From: Neopusillimonas aromaticivorans
Lineage (GTDB): Bacteria; Pseudomonadota; Gammaproteobacteria; Burkholderiales; Burkholderiaceae_B
Length of the DNA: 64,000 nucleotides
Direction: 5' to 3'
NCBI RefSeq assembly: GCF_030344915.1
Contig: NZ_CP128233.1
Location: 2,542,001-2,606,000, forward strand
This document shows positions 7,639-17,393 of the stretch, piece after piece (within the stretch, counting starts at the first letter, position 1; every line of letters begins with the position of its first letter). The notes under the pieces are model-generated. The model was not told where the DNA came from, did not search any database, and saw only the letters and a list, made by a program, of their open reading frames with translations. Position numbers and translations under genes: made by a program.

Positions 7639-9201
7639 ATGACCTCCACTGTATTTTCAGCCCCCTTTTTCCAGATGCCGGTTCGCGTGCCTCGGCCCAG
7701 CGGTTTTTGTTTGTTTATCTGGCGGGTATGGTGCTGCTCTGGACGGTATTGTGTGCCGTCAGCCATAAAGCCCCCGATCTGGATGGCATGGAAGAACTGG
7801 TCTGGGCCTCCAGTCTCGAGTGGGGCTATTCCAAGCACCCGCCTTTGCCGTCCTGGTTCATGTGGGGGTTGGTCGAGTTGTTCGGCAGACCGCTTTGGCT
7901 AACGTTTTTTGCCGGCCAGATAGTCTCGGCCCTGGCCTTGTGGTTTGTGTTCCTGCTGGGGTGTGAGTTCACGACGCCGCGTCGCGCCTTGATTGCGACG
8001 CTGATGGTCTCGGTGATTTTGTACTTTTCATTGCGAGGCACAATTTATAACCATAATACAGCGCAGCTGTGGTCAGTGGCAGCGTCGACCTGGTTGCTGT
8101 TTCGTGCCTTGCGTGACGGCCGCAGGCTTGACTGGGTATGGCTTGGGATGGTTGCCGGGTTGGCCATGTTGACCAAGTACAGTGCCCTCGTCCAGTTTGC
8201 GGCTTTTTTCGTTTTCATGCTGGTGCATGGCTATTTGCGCCGACCTGAGGTCTGGAAGGGCATCGCACTGGCGGCCCTGGTATTTGCCCTGGTTTTTTGC
8301 CGCATTTGATCTGGCTGGTCAGCAATGACTTTGCCCCTTGCGTTATGCCGATCGTTCGATGGAAACGGACGCAACGTATGTGCAGATCGTCCTCGGGGCC
8401 GTTGACTTTGCACTTGACCAGCTGGCACGTATCAGCCCGATGCTGGTGTTGTGGATTGCCCTGTGGTGGTGGCAGCGTCGCGATGCTGCTCCCACGTTGC
8501 ACACCATGACCACGCAAACGTATGCGCAGGCAATCGGCCCTCAGGCGCGTGCCTTTCTGTGGTGGATAGGGCTTGGGCCGCTGGTTGTGACGCTGTTGAT
8601 CGCGGTGGTACTGGCAACCCAGCTGGTTTCTGCCTGGGGTACGACGTTTTTCATTCTTTTCGGGTTTTATTCGTTCTGGTTCCTGAAAGGCAGTGATCAG
8701 GTTTGGTTGCAGCGCACAGCGGTATTGGCTATTGCATTACAGGTACTGATGGCGGTTGGTTATGCCGTGGCACGTGGCCCTTTAGCTTACGAGGCGGGGC
8801 GCATGACGCGTTCAACCTTTCCCGGCCCCGAGCTGGCGACGAAAGTGCAGGAAATCTGGTCTTCACATGTGCCTGATCAGCCTCTGTTGCTGGTGGCATC
8901 CGATACGTGGTTTGGTGGCAATATTGCCACCAATATTTCCGAGCAAACCCAGGTCTTTATTAGTGCAGACTATTTTCAGTCACCATGGCTTGACCCTGAG
9001 ACCGCGCTCGATTGTGGCGTCATGGTTTTGTACAGTCCCGACAGTCGGGGTTATTGGTCGGCAGAGCTGATGGCACTGTATGAACGCATGCCGATCAAGG
9101 GTCAATTCACCCAGCAGTGGTCGTCTGACACGAGTCCGGTTTTTACGGTACAATACGGCGCGTTGCCACCAACAGACGCTTGCAAGGCAGTAGCCAGGTA
9201 A
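7639..9201 (+). CDS. ArnT/PMT-like glycosyltransferase family 39 membrane protein (frameshifted)
   Basis: About 520 residues. N-terminal DLDGMEELVWASSLEWGYSK then HPPLPSW is the acidic/KHPP loop motif of GT-C lipid-linked sugar transferases (ArnT, PMT_2); about ten hydrophobic segments follow, then a soluble C-terminal part. The family transfers a sugar from a polyprenyl-phosphate carrier to an envelope acceptor on the periplasmic side. Breaks: missing T in a T run near 8292-8297 (restores FLPHLIWLVSNDFAP) and missing C near 8333-8337 (restores PLRYADRSMETD), possibly another at 7664-7670. The start is uncertain: ATG 7639 with an early frameshift or TTG 7623 without one. Confidence 0.75.
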
Positions 9202-9283
9202 GCAAAGCAGGTGTGCGGTGTGTGCTAATACGCACACCATCTGCAAAAAGTTTGCAGCAGCAACAAAAAAGTTAAGACATAAC

Positions 9284-9313
9284 TTGCGCAGTAAAAAATA
9301 AATGTGTTATAGT
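9284..9313 (+). promoter_or_regulatory. Sigma-70-like promoter of tRNA-Asn
   Basis: TTGCGC (9284-9289), 18-bp spacer, TATAGT (9308-9313), followed 15 bp later by the tRNA 5' end. Good hexamers and fitting distance; not experimentally supported. Confidence 0.5.
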
Positions 9314-9327
9314 TATGTTCTTTCAAT

Positions 9328-9403
9328 TCCCCGATAGCTCAGTCGGTAGAGCGACGGACTGTTAATCCGCAGGTCACTGGTTCGAACCCAGTTCGGGGAG
9401 CCA
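9328..9403 (+). tRNA. tRNA-Asn(GTT)
   Basis: Starts TCCCCGATAGCTCAGTCGGT; anticodon loop CTGTTAA gives GTT; T-arm GGTTCGAACCC; acceptor TCCCCGA pairs with TCGGGGA; discriminator G and encoded CCA. 76 nt. Confidence 0.96.
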
Positions 9404-9430
9404 AGAATTCAAAGCTCGAAGTGCTTTATA

Positions 9431-9463
9431 AATAACGCCTCTTAATCGAGGCGTTATTTTTTT
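9431..9463 (+). terminator. Intrinsic terminator of tRNA-Asn
   Basis: Perfect 11-bp stem AATAACGCCTC / GAGGCGTTATT with a six-base loop and a T run, 27 bp after the tRNA. Confidence 0.85.
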
Positions 9464-9534
9464 CCGTCACAACCATGCATTTTTCTGCATTTGATAGTGC
9501 AAGTGATAGCGATAATATGGCTCAGCGCTATCGC

Positions 9535-9681
9535 TCACAAAGCTGCAATCAGCTCGGCATAGCCATCCACCCAAAGCTTCGTTGAATGGGGATCATCCGG
9601 GCCGCCGGGGTTTGCCGCTGCTTTGCGCGCAGACCAATCGATTCGTAGGTGGATGCCGGAACATCCTGGTTTCCCGGGGTA
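9535..9681 (-). other. Open in-frame tail after the Trp-rich protein stop; possible gene remnant
   Basis: Directly after the TGA of the gene at 9682 the same frame stays open for 48 codons, ending IDWSARKAAANPGGPDDPHS...LWVDGYAELIAAL, then stops. It has no start codon of its own and no recognised family. It could be the decayed 3' end of a neighbouring gene or of a longer ancestral protein. The remaining bases from 9464 to 9534 hold nothing visible. Confidence 0.3.
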
Positions 9682-9909
9682 TCAAACCCACCCCTGCCGC
9701 CACAGCGTCTCGTCGCGCAGCTCGCGCCAGTCAATGATCTTGCTTTTCCCGGAATACACGGCTTCTATTTCGACCCCCTGAATGGGGGATTCAGGCGGTT
9801 CGGGTTGAATGACCTTGGTGACAAGAAAGTGCTTGTTCTTTGCGACCGGCTTGATTGCCGTCCATTTGCTTTTCAGCAATTTTTTTGGGTGCAGCGGGTT
9901 CAAAAACAT
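9682..9909 (-). CDS. TIGR02450-family tryptophan-rich small protein
   Basis: 75 residues, intact: MFLNPLHPKKLLKSKWTAIK, PVAKNKHFLVTKVI, EAVYSGKSKIIDWRELRDE, WRQGWV. These conserved blocks (NPxxPKKLLxSKWT, KHFLVTKV, DWRELRD, LWxQGW) match the TIGR02450 family of unknown function. It is divergent from the DUF3293 gene, with only about 50 bp between starts. Confidence 0.8.
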   Translation of the reverse strand: MFLNPLHPKKLLKSKWTAIKPVAKNKHFLVTKVIQPEPPESPIQGVEIEAVYSGKSKIIDWRELRDETLWRQGWV

Positions 9910-9958
9910 ACTCCTTCACAATAAACTGCATAATTAAAAACCAATGTGCATGGGGCGT

Positions 9959-10270
9959 ATGACCGAAACTGACTCGCAGTCGCTGCAAGCGAGCGCAATT
10001 GATCCGCAGTTATTGCAGGCCTATCTTGCCACTGAATATACCGTGCTGGGCCAGCGGCCCTTCAGGCTGTGCATCGACACGTTCAGCCCCGAACTGTTGG
10101 CTCTCTATCATACCCACGGTGTGCGCTGCGCGGCATTCATATCGACAAGTAACCCGTTCAGCCAGCGTTTTGATGACGCGGAAAATGAAAGGCGTCAACA
10201 AGCGTTTGAGCAAAATGCGTTCTTGTGGGCAGGGGGTGATGCGGTCGTGCGCCTGGTTTTGGTCAGGTAA
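9959..10270 (+). CDS. DUF3293-like protein with an internal deletion
   Basis: 103 residues from ATG 9959. N-terminal half fits DUF3293 (LLQAYLATEYTVLG, HTHGVRCAAFISTSNPFSQR, DDAENERRQQAF) and the C-terminus fits the family end (QNAFLWAGGDAVVRLVLV), but the roughly 40-45 residues normally between them (a GYPVLPGEG-type segment and helix) are missing; the two halves are joined in frame at AFE-QNA. Function of the family is unknown. The protein may be non-functional. It lies 57 bp upstream of the polyphosphate phosphotransferase gene. Confidence 0.6.
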   Translation: MTETDSQSLQASAIDPQLLQAYLATEYTVLGQRPFRLCIDTFSPELLALYHTHGVRCAAFISTSNPFSQRFDDAENERRQQAFEQNAFLWAGGDAVVRLVLVR

Positions 10271-10327
10271 ATATTGAAATACAATGAAACGCTACGGTAA
10301 CAAACACAAGCATAATAAAAGGCCAGT

Positions 10328-11907
10328 ATGACAAAAGAACTTACTCCTTCCCATCATTTTGAAGTTGCGCTTGGCGCGGCTGAATCCGATCCGGTTCTTG
10401 ACAAGAAAGCGGCTAAAGAGCAAATAGCCGATTTGCGTGTCACTTTGCTCAAGGCACAGTATGCGTTGCTCAAGCAGGCGCATCAGTCCGTACTCATTGT
10501 GATTGCCGGTCTTGATGGGGTGGGTAAGGGTGGTTGCATCAATATGCTGAATGAATGGATGGATCCGCGTCACATCATTACGCTGGCGTACGGCCCTCCC
10601 GGGCCTGAGCTCCAGGGGTGCCTCCGTTATGGCGTTATTGGCGTCACCTGCCGGCTAAAGGGTCTACCGGTGTTGTGTTCGGGTCGTGGTATCGCGATCT
10701 TTTCGAAGAGCTGGCACAGAAAACACCCGATGAAGGCCGGGTCAGGGCCTTGGCACAGGAAGTGCGCGAATTCGAGTCCGTCCTGACGCATAACGGCGTG
10801 CAAGTGGTCAAGTTGTGGTTCCATATGTCCAAAAAAGGCCAGGAAGAGCGCGTAGATGCCTTGCTGGCGAACCCTGACACATCCTGGCAAGTCAATCCGC
10901 TTGATCTCGAAGTCCGCAAGAAATTTGATCGGGCCCGTGCTATCGGGGCCTTGGCCATGACCCTTACGCATGATAAATACTCGCCCTGGGTGGTCATCCC
11001 GTCGGCTGACGACAATACACGTCATATTTGTACGGGTCAGGCTGTGCTGTCGACGCTGCGACGTCACCCACGGCCACCCGTGATCCCGTCGCTGGTGGCC
11101 GACGATACCCCGTTTCTGCCCGAAGGCGCAGTGCTGACCAATCCTGATGCCATTGCAAACAATGGTCGGGTGTTGTCACTCGACGCCATCGACTACACCG
11201 CCAAGCTGAAAAAGGGGACTATGAACCCTTGTTGACCCAATTGCAGGCACGGTTGGCCCGTTTGGTGCGAGACCCGCGCTTTGCCAATTTTCCGTTAATT
11301 CTGGTGTTTGAAGGCCAGGATGCGGCAGGCAAGGGGGACGATCCGACGCATTACCCACGCAATTGATGCGCGTCAGTACCGGGCCATCCCTATTGCAGCA
11401 CCTACCGACGAAGAGCTTGCGCGTCCGTATTTGTGGCGCTTCTGGCGCAAGTTGCCGCCGAAGGGGCGAGTCGGTATTTTTGACCGTTCCTGGTATGGAC
11501 GTGTTCTGGTTGAGCGTGTTGAAGGGTTTGCCACCGAAGCCGAGTGGAGTCGGGCTTACACTGAAATCAATCAATTTGAGCATCAACTGGTTGACCATGG
11601 TGCCATCGTCCTGAAGTTCTGGTTGGCCATCACCAAAGACGAACAGCTCGAACGGTTTGAAGCGCGCAAGCGTTCACCGTTCAAGAACTTCAAAATTACC
11701 GACGAAGACTGGCGTAACCGTAAACGTTGGGACGACTACGTTCAAGCTGCCAATGACCTGTTTCGGGAAACCAGCACCGAACGGTGCCCCTGGCATCTGG
11801 TTTCATCCAACGATAAAAACCATGCGCGCATCGAGGTGTTGCGTACAGTTGTTGAGGCGATGGAAAAAGGGCTTGCCCGGTATAAAAAGGATAATCGTGC
11901 GCATTAA
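10328..11907 (+). CDS. pap: Polyphosphate:AMP phosphotransferase, two PPK2 domains (three frameshifts)
   Basis: About 527 residues after repair. Two tandem PPK2 domains: the first with P-loop AGLDGVGKGG, PLWRYWRHLPAKGSTGVVFG and SWYRD; the second with EGQDAAGKG, LWRFWRKLPPKGRVGIFDRS, WYGRVLVERVEG and FEARKRSPFKNFKITDEDWR. Two-domain PPK2 (class II, Pap) uses polyphosphate to phosphorylate AMP to ADP. Breaks sit in G runs near 10615 (missing G), 11213 (missing G) and 11336 (two missing G, or one extra). The ion-channel gene starts inside its 3' end (11-bp overlap), so the two are translationally coupled. Confidence 0.88.
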
Positions 11908-12958
11908 GTCAGTTTTGTTCGCGCTATTTGCCACCGTACTGCTTTGGTTCGGTTCCTCCGGGGTTGTGCTGGCCGACATTCCTCCTCCACGTCTTGACGG
12001 TCCTACTACGGTGCGGGCTTACCTGTACCTTGAGGATGTCAACGACATTCGTCTGGATACCGGCACCTTCGATGCTACGGCACAGCTGGTGCTCAAATGG
12101 AAAGATGAGCGTCTGGCGTTCAGTTCTCCTGACGACACACCCCGTTCATGGATGGGTGTGCGTGCCGAGCGTCACCTCGAGAAAATCTGGCATCCGGTGC
12201 TGGATATCAGTGGTGAAAAAGGGTTGTCGTCGGCGGTCGTCTATGCACTGACGGTACACCCTGATGGTACTGTGGTGACACGGCAAAAATTCACGACGCG
12301 GCCCAGATTCATTGGCGAATTGATCTGGTTTCCGTTTGGCCGTCTGATGCTCGATCTGAATATATCGAGCATGGCGGTTGATGCGCGGCATATGCAATTC
12401 GAACTGGGGCAGCTCGCGCCTTCAGACAGTATGGAGAGCCTAGACACGGTGCTGCATGGCAACTGGCATCCCGTGCGCATGGCCTGGGTAACCCGCACGG
12501 TTGAATATCCAGATCTGCCTGGTAAGGCCTTTCCACAAATCAGCCTGCAAATCGAGGTTGTGCATGACTTTATCGACGGCGTTCATAAAGTGTTGTTGCC
12601 GTTGCTGATCATCGCTCTGGCGTCGTGGGGGTTGATGTGGGTGAACTTCACGGTACAACCCGCGTTTTCGTCGCCACGCATAGCAGGGATCATTACGCTG
12701 ATTCTGACGTCAATTGCATTGAAATTTGTCTTGAACCGCGAGTTGCCTGTAGTGCATTACCTGACATTTTCCGATGTGTTATTCAACACGACCATCATGA
12801 TGTTAAGTTTTGGCATGTTGGCGTCATGTGTCGTGGCCAGCCTGTTCACCGATTTTTCGGTGCCACGCGCCCAATGGCTGCACCGCTGGTTGCGGGGTAT
12901 TTACCCTGTGCTGTATGTCGTGGTTCTGGTGGTGTCGTGTGTGCTGTTTCTGGCCTGA
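11897..12958 (+). CDS. Prokaryotic pentameric ligand-gated ion channel homologue
   Basis: 353 residues, intact, GTG start inside the end of pap. Signal peptide 1-27 (FALFATVLLWFGSSGVVLA). Extracellular beta domain at about 30-225 shows the pLGIC pattern: VRAYLYLEDVNDIRLDTGTF, LVLKWKDERLAF, EKIWHPVLDI and, in the Cys-loop position, WFPFGRLMLDLNI without cysteines, as in bacterial channels such as GLIC; the usual Asp of FPFD is Gly here. Four hydrophobic segments follow: M1 about 232-250 (LLPLLIIALASWGLMWV), M2 258-282 ending in the conserved LP (VLNRELP), M3 290-315, M4 332-353. Predicted gated ion channel of the inner membrane; ligand and ion selectivity unknown. Confidence 0.78.
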   Translation: MRIKSVLFALFATVLLWFGSSGVVLADIPPPRLDGPTTVRAYLYLEDVNDIRLDTGTFDATAQLVLKWKDERLAFSSPDDTPRSWMGVRAERHLEKIWHPVLDISGEKGLSSAVVYALTVHPDGTVVTRQKFTTRPRFIGELIWFPFGRLMLDLNISSMAVDARHMQFELGQLAPSDSMESLDTVLHGNWHPVRMAWVTRTVEYPDLPGKAFPQISLQIEVVHDFIDGVHKVLLPLLIIALASWGLMWVNFTVQPAFSSPRIAGIITLILTSIALKFVLNRELPVVHYLTFSDVLFNTTIMMLSFGMLASCVVASLFTDFSVPRAQWLHRWLRGIYPVLYVVVLVVSCVLFLA

Positions 12959-13050
12959 GTCTTTCATCAGCCCACCAGCCCCTTCCCATCAGGCCATTGA
13001 CCTTTCGCCCTCAGGCCGCTGACCCTCTCCCGGCAGGGCACCGGTCAGGA
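12952..13050. repeat. Imperfect tandem repeats, period about 20-23 bp, starting at the channel gene stop codon
   Basis: Successive units begin GGCCTGA (12952, contains the stop), CCACCAG (12973), GGCCATTGACC (12992), GGCCGCTGACC (13014) and GGCACCGGTCA (13037), each ending in a CAG or similar. Arms are diverged, so duplication is old. The rest of the spacer up to sirB2 holds no gene. Confidence 0.5.
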
Positions 13051-13094
13051 ATAACGTCTTGACCGGCTTTGAATGACGGACGCTGTCAGGTGGC

Positions 13095-13468
13095 TTACGC
13101 CAACCACGACCAGGCGTTGCGGGTCAGTGCGACCCCGACGATGTAAAAGAAAATGACAACAGCAGCCAGCGCGGCAATGCCCCGGGTAGTGGGTGTTTTT
13201 CCACGCTTGATGGCGACTGTGCCCACGACGATGTACAGCACCAGCGCCACAAGCTTGGCCCAGATCCAGCCTTGGTTGAAGCCGATGGTATAGGCCATGG
13301 CCAGACCGCAGGCCAGTAAAATCGTGTCGATCACATGGGGTGCAATGCGTACGGCTTTCTTTTGAAGGACGGCAGATTCAATCACTGACCAGTAAGCCCT
13401 GATAATGAAAAAAGCAGGCTCAATGCGGCGGCCGTCGTGTGCAGGTGTTTGAGTGCGATATAAGACAT
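13095..13468 (-). CDS. SirB2-family membrane protein (one frameshift)
   Basis: About 124 residues after repair, starting MSYIALKHLHTTAAALSLLF. The HLHTTAA opening, four hydrophobic helices and the phrase FFIIRAYWSV match the SirB2 invasion-gene-expression-up-regulator family, whose molecular role is not established. A T is missing in the run at about 13406-13412; restoring it joins LSLLFF to IIRAYWSVIES. It is transcribed in the same direction as the ABC transporter gene 20 bp upstream. Confidence 0.75.
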
Positions 13469-13488
13469 GGTAAATGCGGTTCCCGGAA

Positions 13489-15416
13489 TCAGTCGTTGCT
13501 GATTTTCCAGGCGCCTTTCCCTTCAAGATTAAGTTGGACGGGGTGGTGTCTGACCAGTGTGCTTCGGTGCCCTACACTGACCAGAAGGGTATCGGGCAAG
13601 CGCTGCTTGATGAGACGATACATGGCGTCTTCAAGCCCTTCGTCCATCGCCGAGGTGGCTTCGTCCAGGAATGCAACGGCGGGGCGTGCGAGCAAGATAC
13701 GGCCAAATGCAAGCCGTTGTTGTTCGCCCAGTGACAAAATCCGGCTCCAGTCGGCCACTTCATCCAGTCGGCTGCTCAGATGACCCAATTGTACGAGGTC
13801 CAGCACTTCGTGTGCGCGTTGATCTGAAAAGGTGGGTTGTGAAGGCGTGGCAATCGTGGGGTGAAGGGGGCCGAAAGTCAGAACCTGGTCAAGATTCTTC
13901 GGCGCGTCCTCGACATTGGCCGAGGCGACCGCGCCGAGTGTTTCCGCGTCAGCGACGGGCGTCGTACCGTCGGCCGGCGAGGTGGGCTCGGGGTAGTGCA
14001 AGGCCTCGCGCAAGGTGCCCAAAGGTAAATACGGCTTTTGTGCCAGAAACAGCATGGCAGCATCCGGACGCCGGATGGTGCCGTTACACCAGGGCCAGAG
14101 TCCGGCAATGGCCCGCAGCAGGGTGGTTTTCCCGGATCCTGATGGGCCGCGAATCAGCAGGGCCTGGCCAGGAGACACGTCAAGCGACAGGTCGGTGATC
14201 AGTGTCACGCCGGCGGGTGTGCTGACAGACAGTTTTTCAAGACTCAGGTGGCGGCCGTCAGGACGAATGTCGGGGTGGGGCAATCGGGCCGCTTGATCAA
14301 TGGCCGTACAAAACCCGGTTAAACGGTCGAGTGTGGCCCGGTAAGCGGCAAAATTGTCGTATGCATTGCGAAAAAATGACAGGTTTTCTTGCAGCCGGCC
14401 AAAGGCCTGGGCGGTTTGCATCAAGTCACCCAGGCTGATCTGTTTTGAAAAGAAACGCTGGGCCTGGATGATGAACGGGAACACGACGGCCGCTTGGGTC
14501 ACGGTAAAGTTGAACCCCAGGAATTTCAGTGATCGGTACACAATGGCCCATGCATTGCTGATGACCTGGGCAAACCGGTGGCGTAGCAGGGCGGCTTCTA
14601 CTTTTTCGCCCGCATAAAACGCGATGCTTTCGGCATATTCGCGTAGCCGTACCAGTGCGTAACGGTAGTCAGCGTTAAAGCGTTCATTCAGAAAGTTAAG
14701 CAAAATCAGCGGGCGGCCAATTTTTATGGCAAATACCGTAGCGACAAGTACATAGGCAAACACCAGAAATACCATGCCGCGCGGAATTTCGGTGCCGAAC
14801 AGGGCCAATGGGCCTGACAGCCCCCACAGAATCAGGGTAAAGGCTACGGTTGAGACCAGGGCATCCACAACCCCCATTGAAAGGGAGAGTGAGGATTCGG
14901 CAAAGACGGTGACGTCGTACTGGATGCGCTGGTCGGGGTTGTCGATACCTTTTTCAAGGTGTTGGGTGCCGTAATAGGCCCGTTCATCCACCCAGCGTCC
15001 AAGCAGTTGGTCGTTCAGCCATGAGCGCCAATGAATAATGAACGCCTGTTGCACGTAGTAGTCAAGCAGTGAGCGGACGACATGGACGGTGGCCAGTGCA
15101 GCGAACAGCCACATGGCCAACCAGAACCCGGCTTCGTTCAGATCCTGGAGTGCGCTGTACATGGTGTTGTACCAGTTTGAAAACAGCACCTGAAGACGTA
15201 CGCCCGCCAGCGTGAGCAGCAGGATCAGGGCGACCGTCAGCAGGGGGCGCCAGCTGCGACGAGGTGAAAAATAGCCGCCGGACAGTTGCCAGAACTGTCG
15301 GCCCCATACGGTGCGGCGGGCGAGCCCCAAGCCACAACCCCGAAGCAAATCAGGGTAATTGAGTAGGCCTTGGCGATCCAGAGCCCGCTGTTGATCAGTT
15401 CTTGTGTCCAGTTCAT
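13489..15416 (-). CDS. SbmA/BacA/YddA-like ABC transporter, fused permease-ATPase (one frameshift)
   Basis: About 642 residues from ATG 15416 (MNWTQELINSGLWIAKAYSI). N-terminal ABC_membrane_2-type permease with about six hydrophobic segments (LQVLFSNWYNTMYSALQDLN and LLDYYVQQAFIIHWRSWLND are family blocks), then a C-terminal ATPase: Walker A GPSGSGKTTLL, signature LSLGEQQRLAFGR, Walker B VAFLDEATSAMD. Related proteins import peptides or vitamin B12-like solutes; substrate here is unknown. One G missing near 15325 separates the first 24 residues; repair gives FGVVAWGLARRTVWGRQFW. No partner gene apart from sirB2 is adjacent. Confidence 0.85.
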
Positions 15417-15528
15417 GTCATTTTGCGGCCAGACCGGTCGGGTATGGCTTCCGGCTTGTCAATCGTTGCCGGGCACAGCGATAATGCCCGGGATATTGTT
15501 TGACCCTAAATTTGAATAAAGGTGTTCT

Positions 15529-15901
15529 ATGCCCTTCGTTACCATTACCGCAACCCAAAGTTTTACCCATGAGCAAAAAAACGCTGGTTCAGAAAACCAG
15601 TGATGCTGTTGTTGAAACCCTGGGGTCAGCCATCACGTCGGTGCGCGTGATGTTACATGAATTGCCGGGCGGCCACTACATGGCGGCGGGACAGCTGGAT
15701 TCGCCCGCAGTGAATTTTCGGGTAGACCTTATCGCGGGGCGTAGCGATCAGCAAAAAGCGGCATTGATTGCCGCGTTAAGCAAGGCAGCTCACGCGGCAA
15801 CGGGTACCTCTGAAGACGACATCCGCGTATGGATGGTCGAAATCCCCAGCACTAATGTGGGTATTGCCGGGGGTAAGACTGCCGCTTCTATTGGTCGCTA
15901 G
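15529..15901 (+). CDS. 4-oxalocrotonate tautomerase-like protein (one frameshift)
   Basis: About 123 residues: MPFVTITATQSFTHEQK then TLVQKTSDAVVETLGSAITS and VRVMLHELPGGHYMAAGQLD. The Pro directly after Met is the catalytic base of the tautomerase superfamily; the protein is longer than the minimal 62-residue type and probably a fused or trimer-forming variant. One extra A in the run at about 15571-15577 breaks the frame; without it HEQK joins TLVQKTSDAV. Substrate unknown. Confidence 0.75.
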
Positions 15902-15938
15902 GGTTTGCCCTTGGCTCGGTAGGGCTGCAAATGCAGCC

Positions 15939-17217
15939 TTAACGCGCCGGTCCGGGCCGGCTGACCGCCGCCAGGGCAAAGGTGATGGCCAGTGTTGGCA
16001 ACGCTGAGCCGTAACCGGGCGCCCAGTGGCCGATGCTGTGGTACAGCGCAATTCCCAGAAGCCAAAGAGCGGCAGCAGATCCGTTGATTGCCTTGCCGCC
16101 TGGGCGCTGTTCACCGGTCGCAAACCCCTGACGACCCAGAATGACGCCATACAACGGCACAAACACAGAACTGAGTGTGAGCAAAAAGGGTTCCAGCGAG
16201 TGCATGGGCAAAAGCGTGGCCAGCACAATGCTGATGACCGCCAGGGTCAGGCCCCAGCGCCGGATGTTCCAGCGCGGAAACAGGCTGTGTGTCGAGACTG
16301 AACCCGAATACAGATCGCCATAGGCATTGTCCAGTTCATCAATCATGATCAGGCCCAGGGCGATCAAGCCGCCTTGTGCCAGTAAAAGGGCGCTGACCAG
16401 ACCCATGCCGGGTTCGGCAACACTGATGACAACGACGCCCAGGGCGTAACACCAGATGTTGGCGATGGTGTAGCCCAGCCATGTGCCACCCATCGCACCA
16501 CGCCCCGAGCGACCATGGCGGGCATAGTCTGCCACCAGCGGCAGCCAGGATACGGGCATGGCAATGACCAGATCCATGGCCGAAAACAGGCCCATCGTGC
16601 CGTTGCCGGGTCGGCTCCAGAGCACCTCAAAACCTTGAGCCTGCAGCTTTCAAGGAACTGCCAGCTTAGCCAGATCAGCGACAGCACGACCAAAGGCAGG
16701 CCGAATCGGGCAATGAACTTGCGTACCAATGTAATCATTGAGCCGGCCAGCAGCGCCATCAGGATCGCGCCCCAGAACAGGGTAATCAACACGATACCCA
16801 GCGGACCGCTGAAATCCAGCCCGAAGGCCTGTTGACTGATCGCGGTGGTTCCTTCCCGCATAATGACCAGTTCGAATGTGGTCCAGCCCAGCAACTGCAC
16901 AATATTCAGTATGACGGGTAGCCGCGCAAAGGCGCTGCCATACGTGCAGTGAATCAGCCCTGCGCTGGAGAGACCGGTTACGCAGCCGGTGCGGGCTACC
17001 CAGGCCAGCAAACCGGATCCGACAAGCGAGCCGAGCAAAATGGCGATGACGGCGTCTTGGGTGCCCACGGACGGCACCAGATAAGCGCCCACTTGCATGA
17101 CCAGCAGGCCCACACCCAGGCTGAACCAGAGCGAGGCATGCTCGTGCCAGCTGAAGACGCGTTCGGCGGCTGAAACGGGGGTAAGGGCGGAATTTTTGGT
17201 GCGGTCGTGCTTGTCAT
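15939..17217 (-). CDS. cytX: CytX-like hydroxymethylpyrimidine transporter, NCS1 family (two frameshifts)
   Basis: About 426 residues, around eleven hydrophobic segments of the CodB/NCS1 permease type (SLGVGLLVMQVGAYLVP, VARTGCVTGLSSAGL, SWLPLVADYARHGRSG). A TPP riboswitch lies directly upstream, which identifies it as the thiamine-precursor (HMP) transporter CytX rather than a cytosine permease. Breaks: missing C near 17187 (restores PLTPVSAAERVFSWHEHAS) and missing A near 16648 (restores WQFLEKLQAQGFEVLWSRPG). The start is uncertain: ATG 17217 (MTSTTAPKI) or ATG 17250. Confidence 0.82.
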
Positions 17218-17291
17218 GGTGTGCCAGTAGAAAGCAGGGGCGACAAGCATGCTGACCAGAGCGGGATGGAGAAACCGCGACAGGCAGGTGC

Positions 17292-17373
17292 CGGTTCGCT
17301 TTCCTGCGCGAGCATTATCTCAACAGGTTCAAAGGGACTATCTCAGCCGCTTGTGCGGCACCCCCAGCGATTC
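17292..17373 (-). promoter_or_regulatory. TPP riboswitch (THI element)
   Basis: Reverse strand contains the ordered core of the THI box: GGGGGTGCC, GCGGCTGAGA, a P3-like arm, GAACCTGTTGAGATAATGC and CGCAGGAAAGCG. All the invariant TPP-binding segments are present. It precedes cytX by about 75 bp, so thiamine pyrophosphate should repress the transporter, most likely at translation since no terminator with T run is seen in between. Confidence 0.92.
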
Positions 17374-17393
17374 GGGCAGATTGTACCTGTTCC

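Noticed and set aside
9210..9258. Hairpins GGTGTGCG/CGCACACC and CTGCAAA/TTTGCAG before tRNA-Asn
   Set aside because: Could terminate the upstream glycosyltransferase transcript, but neither is followed by a T run, so no function is claimed.
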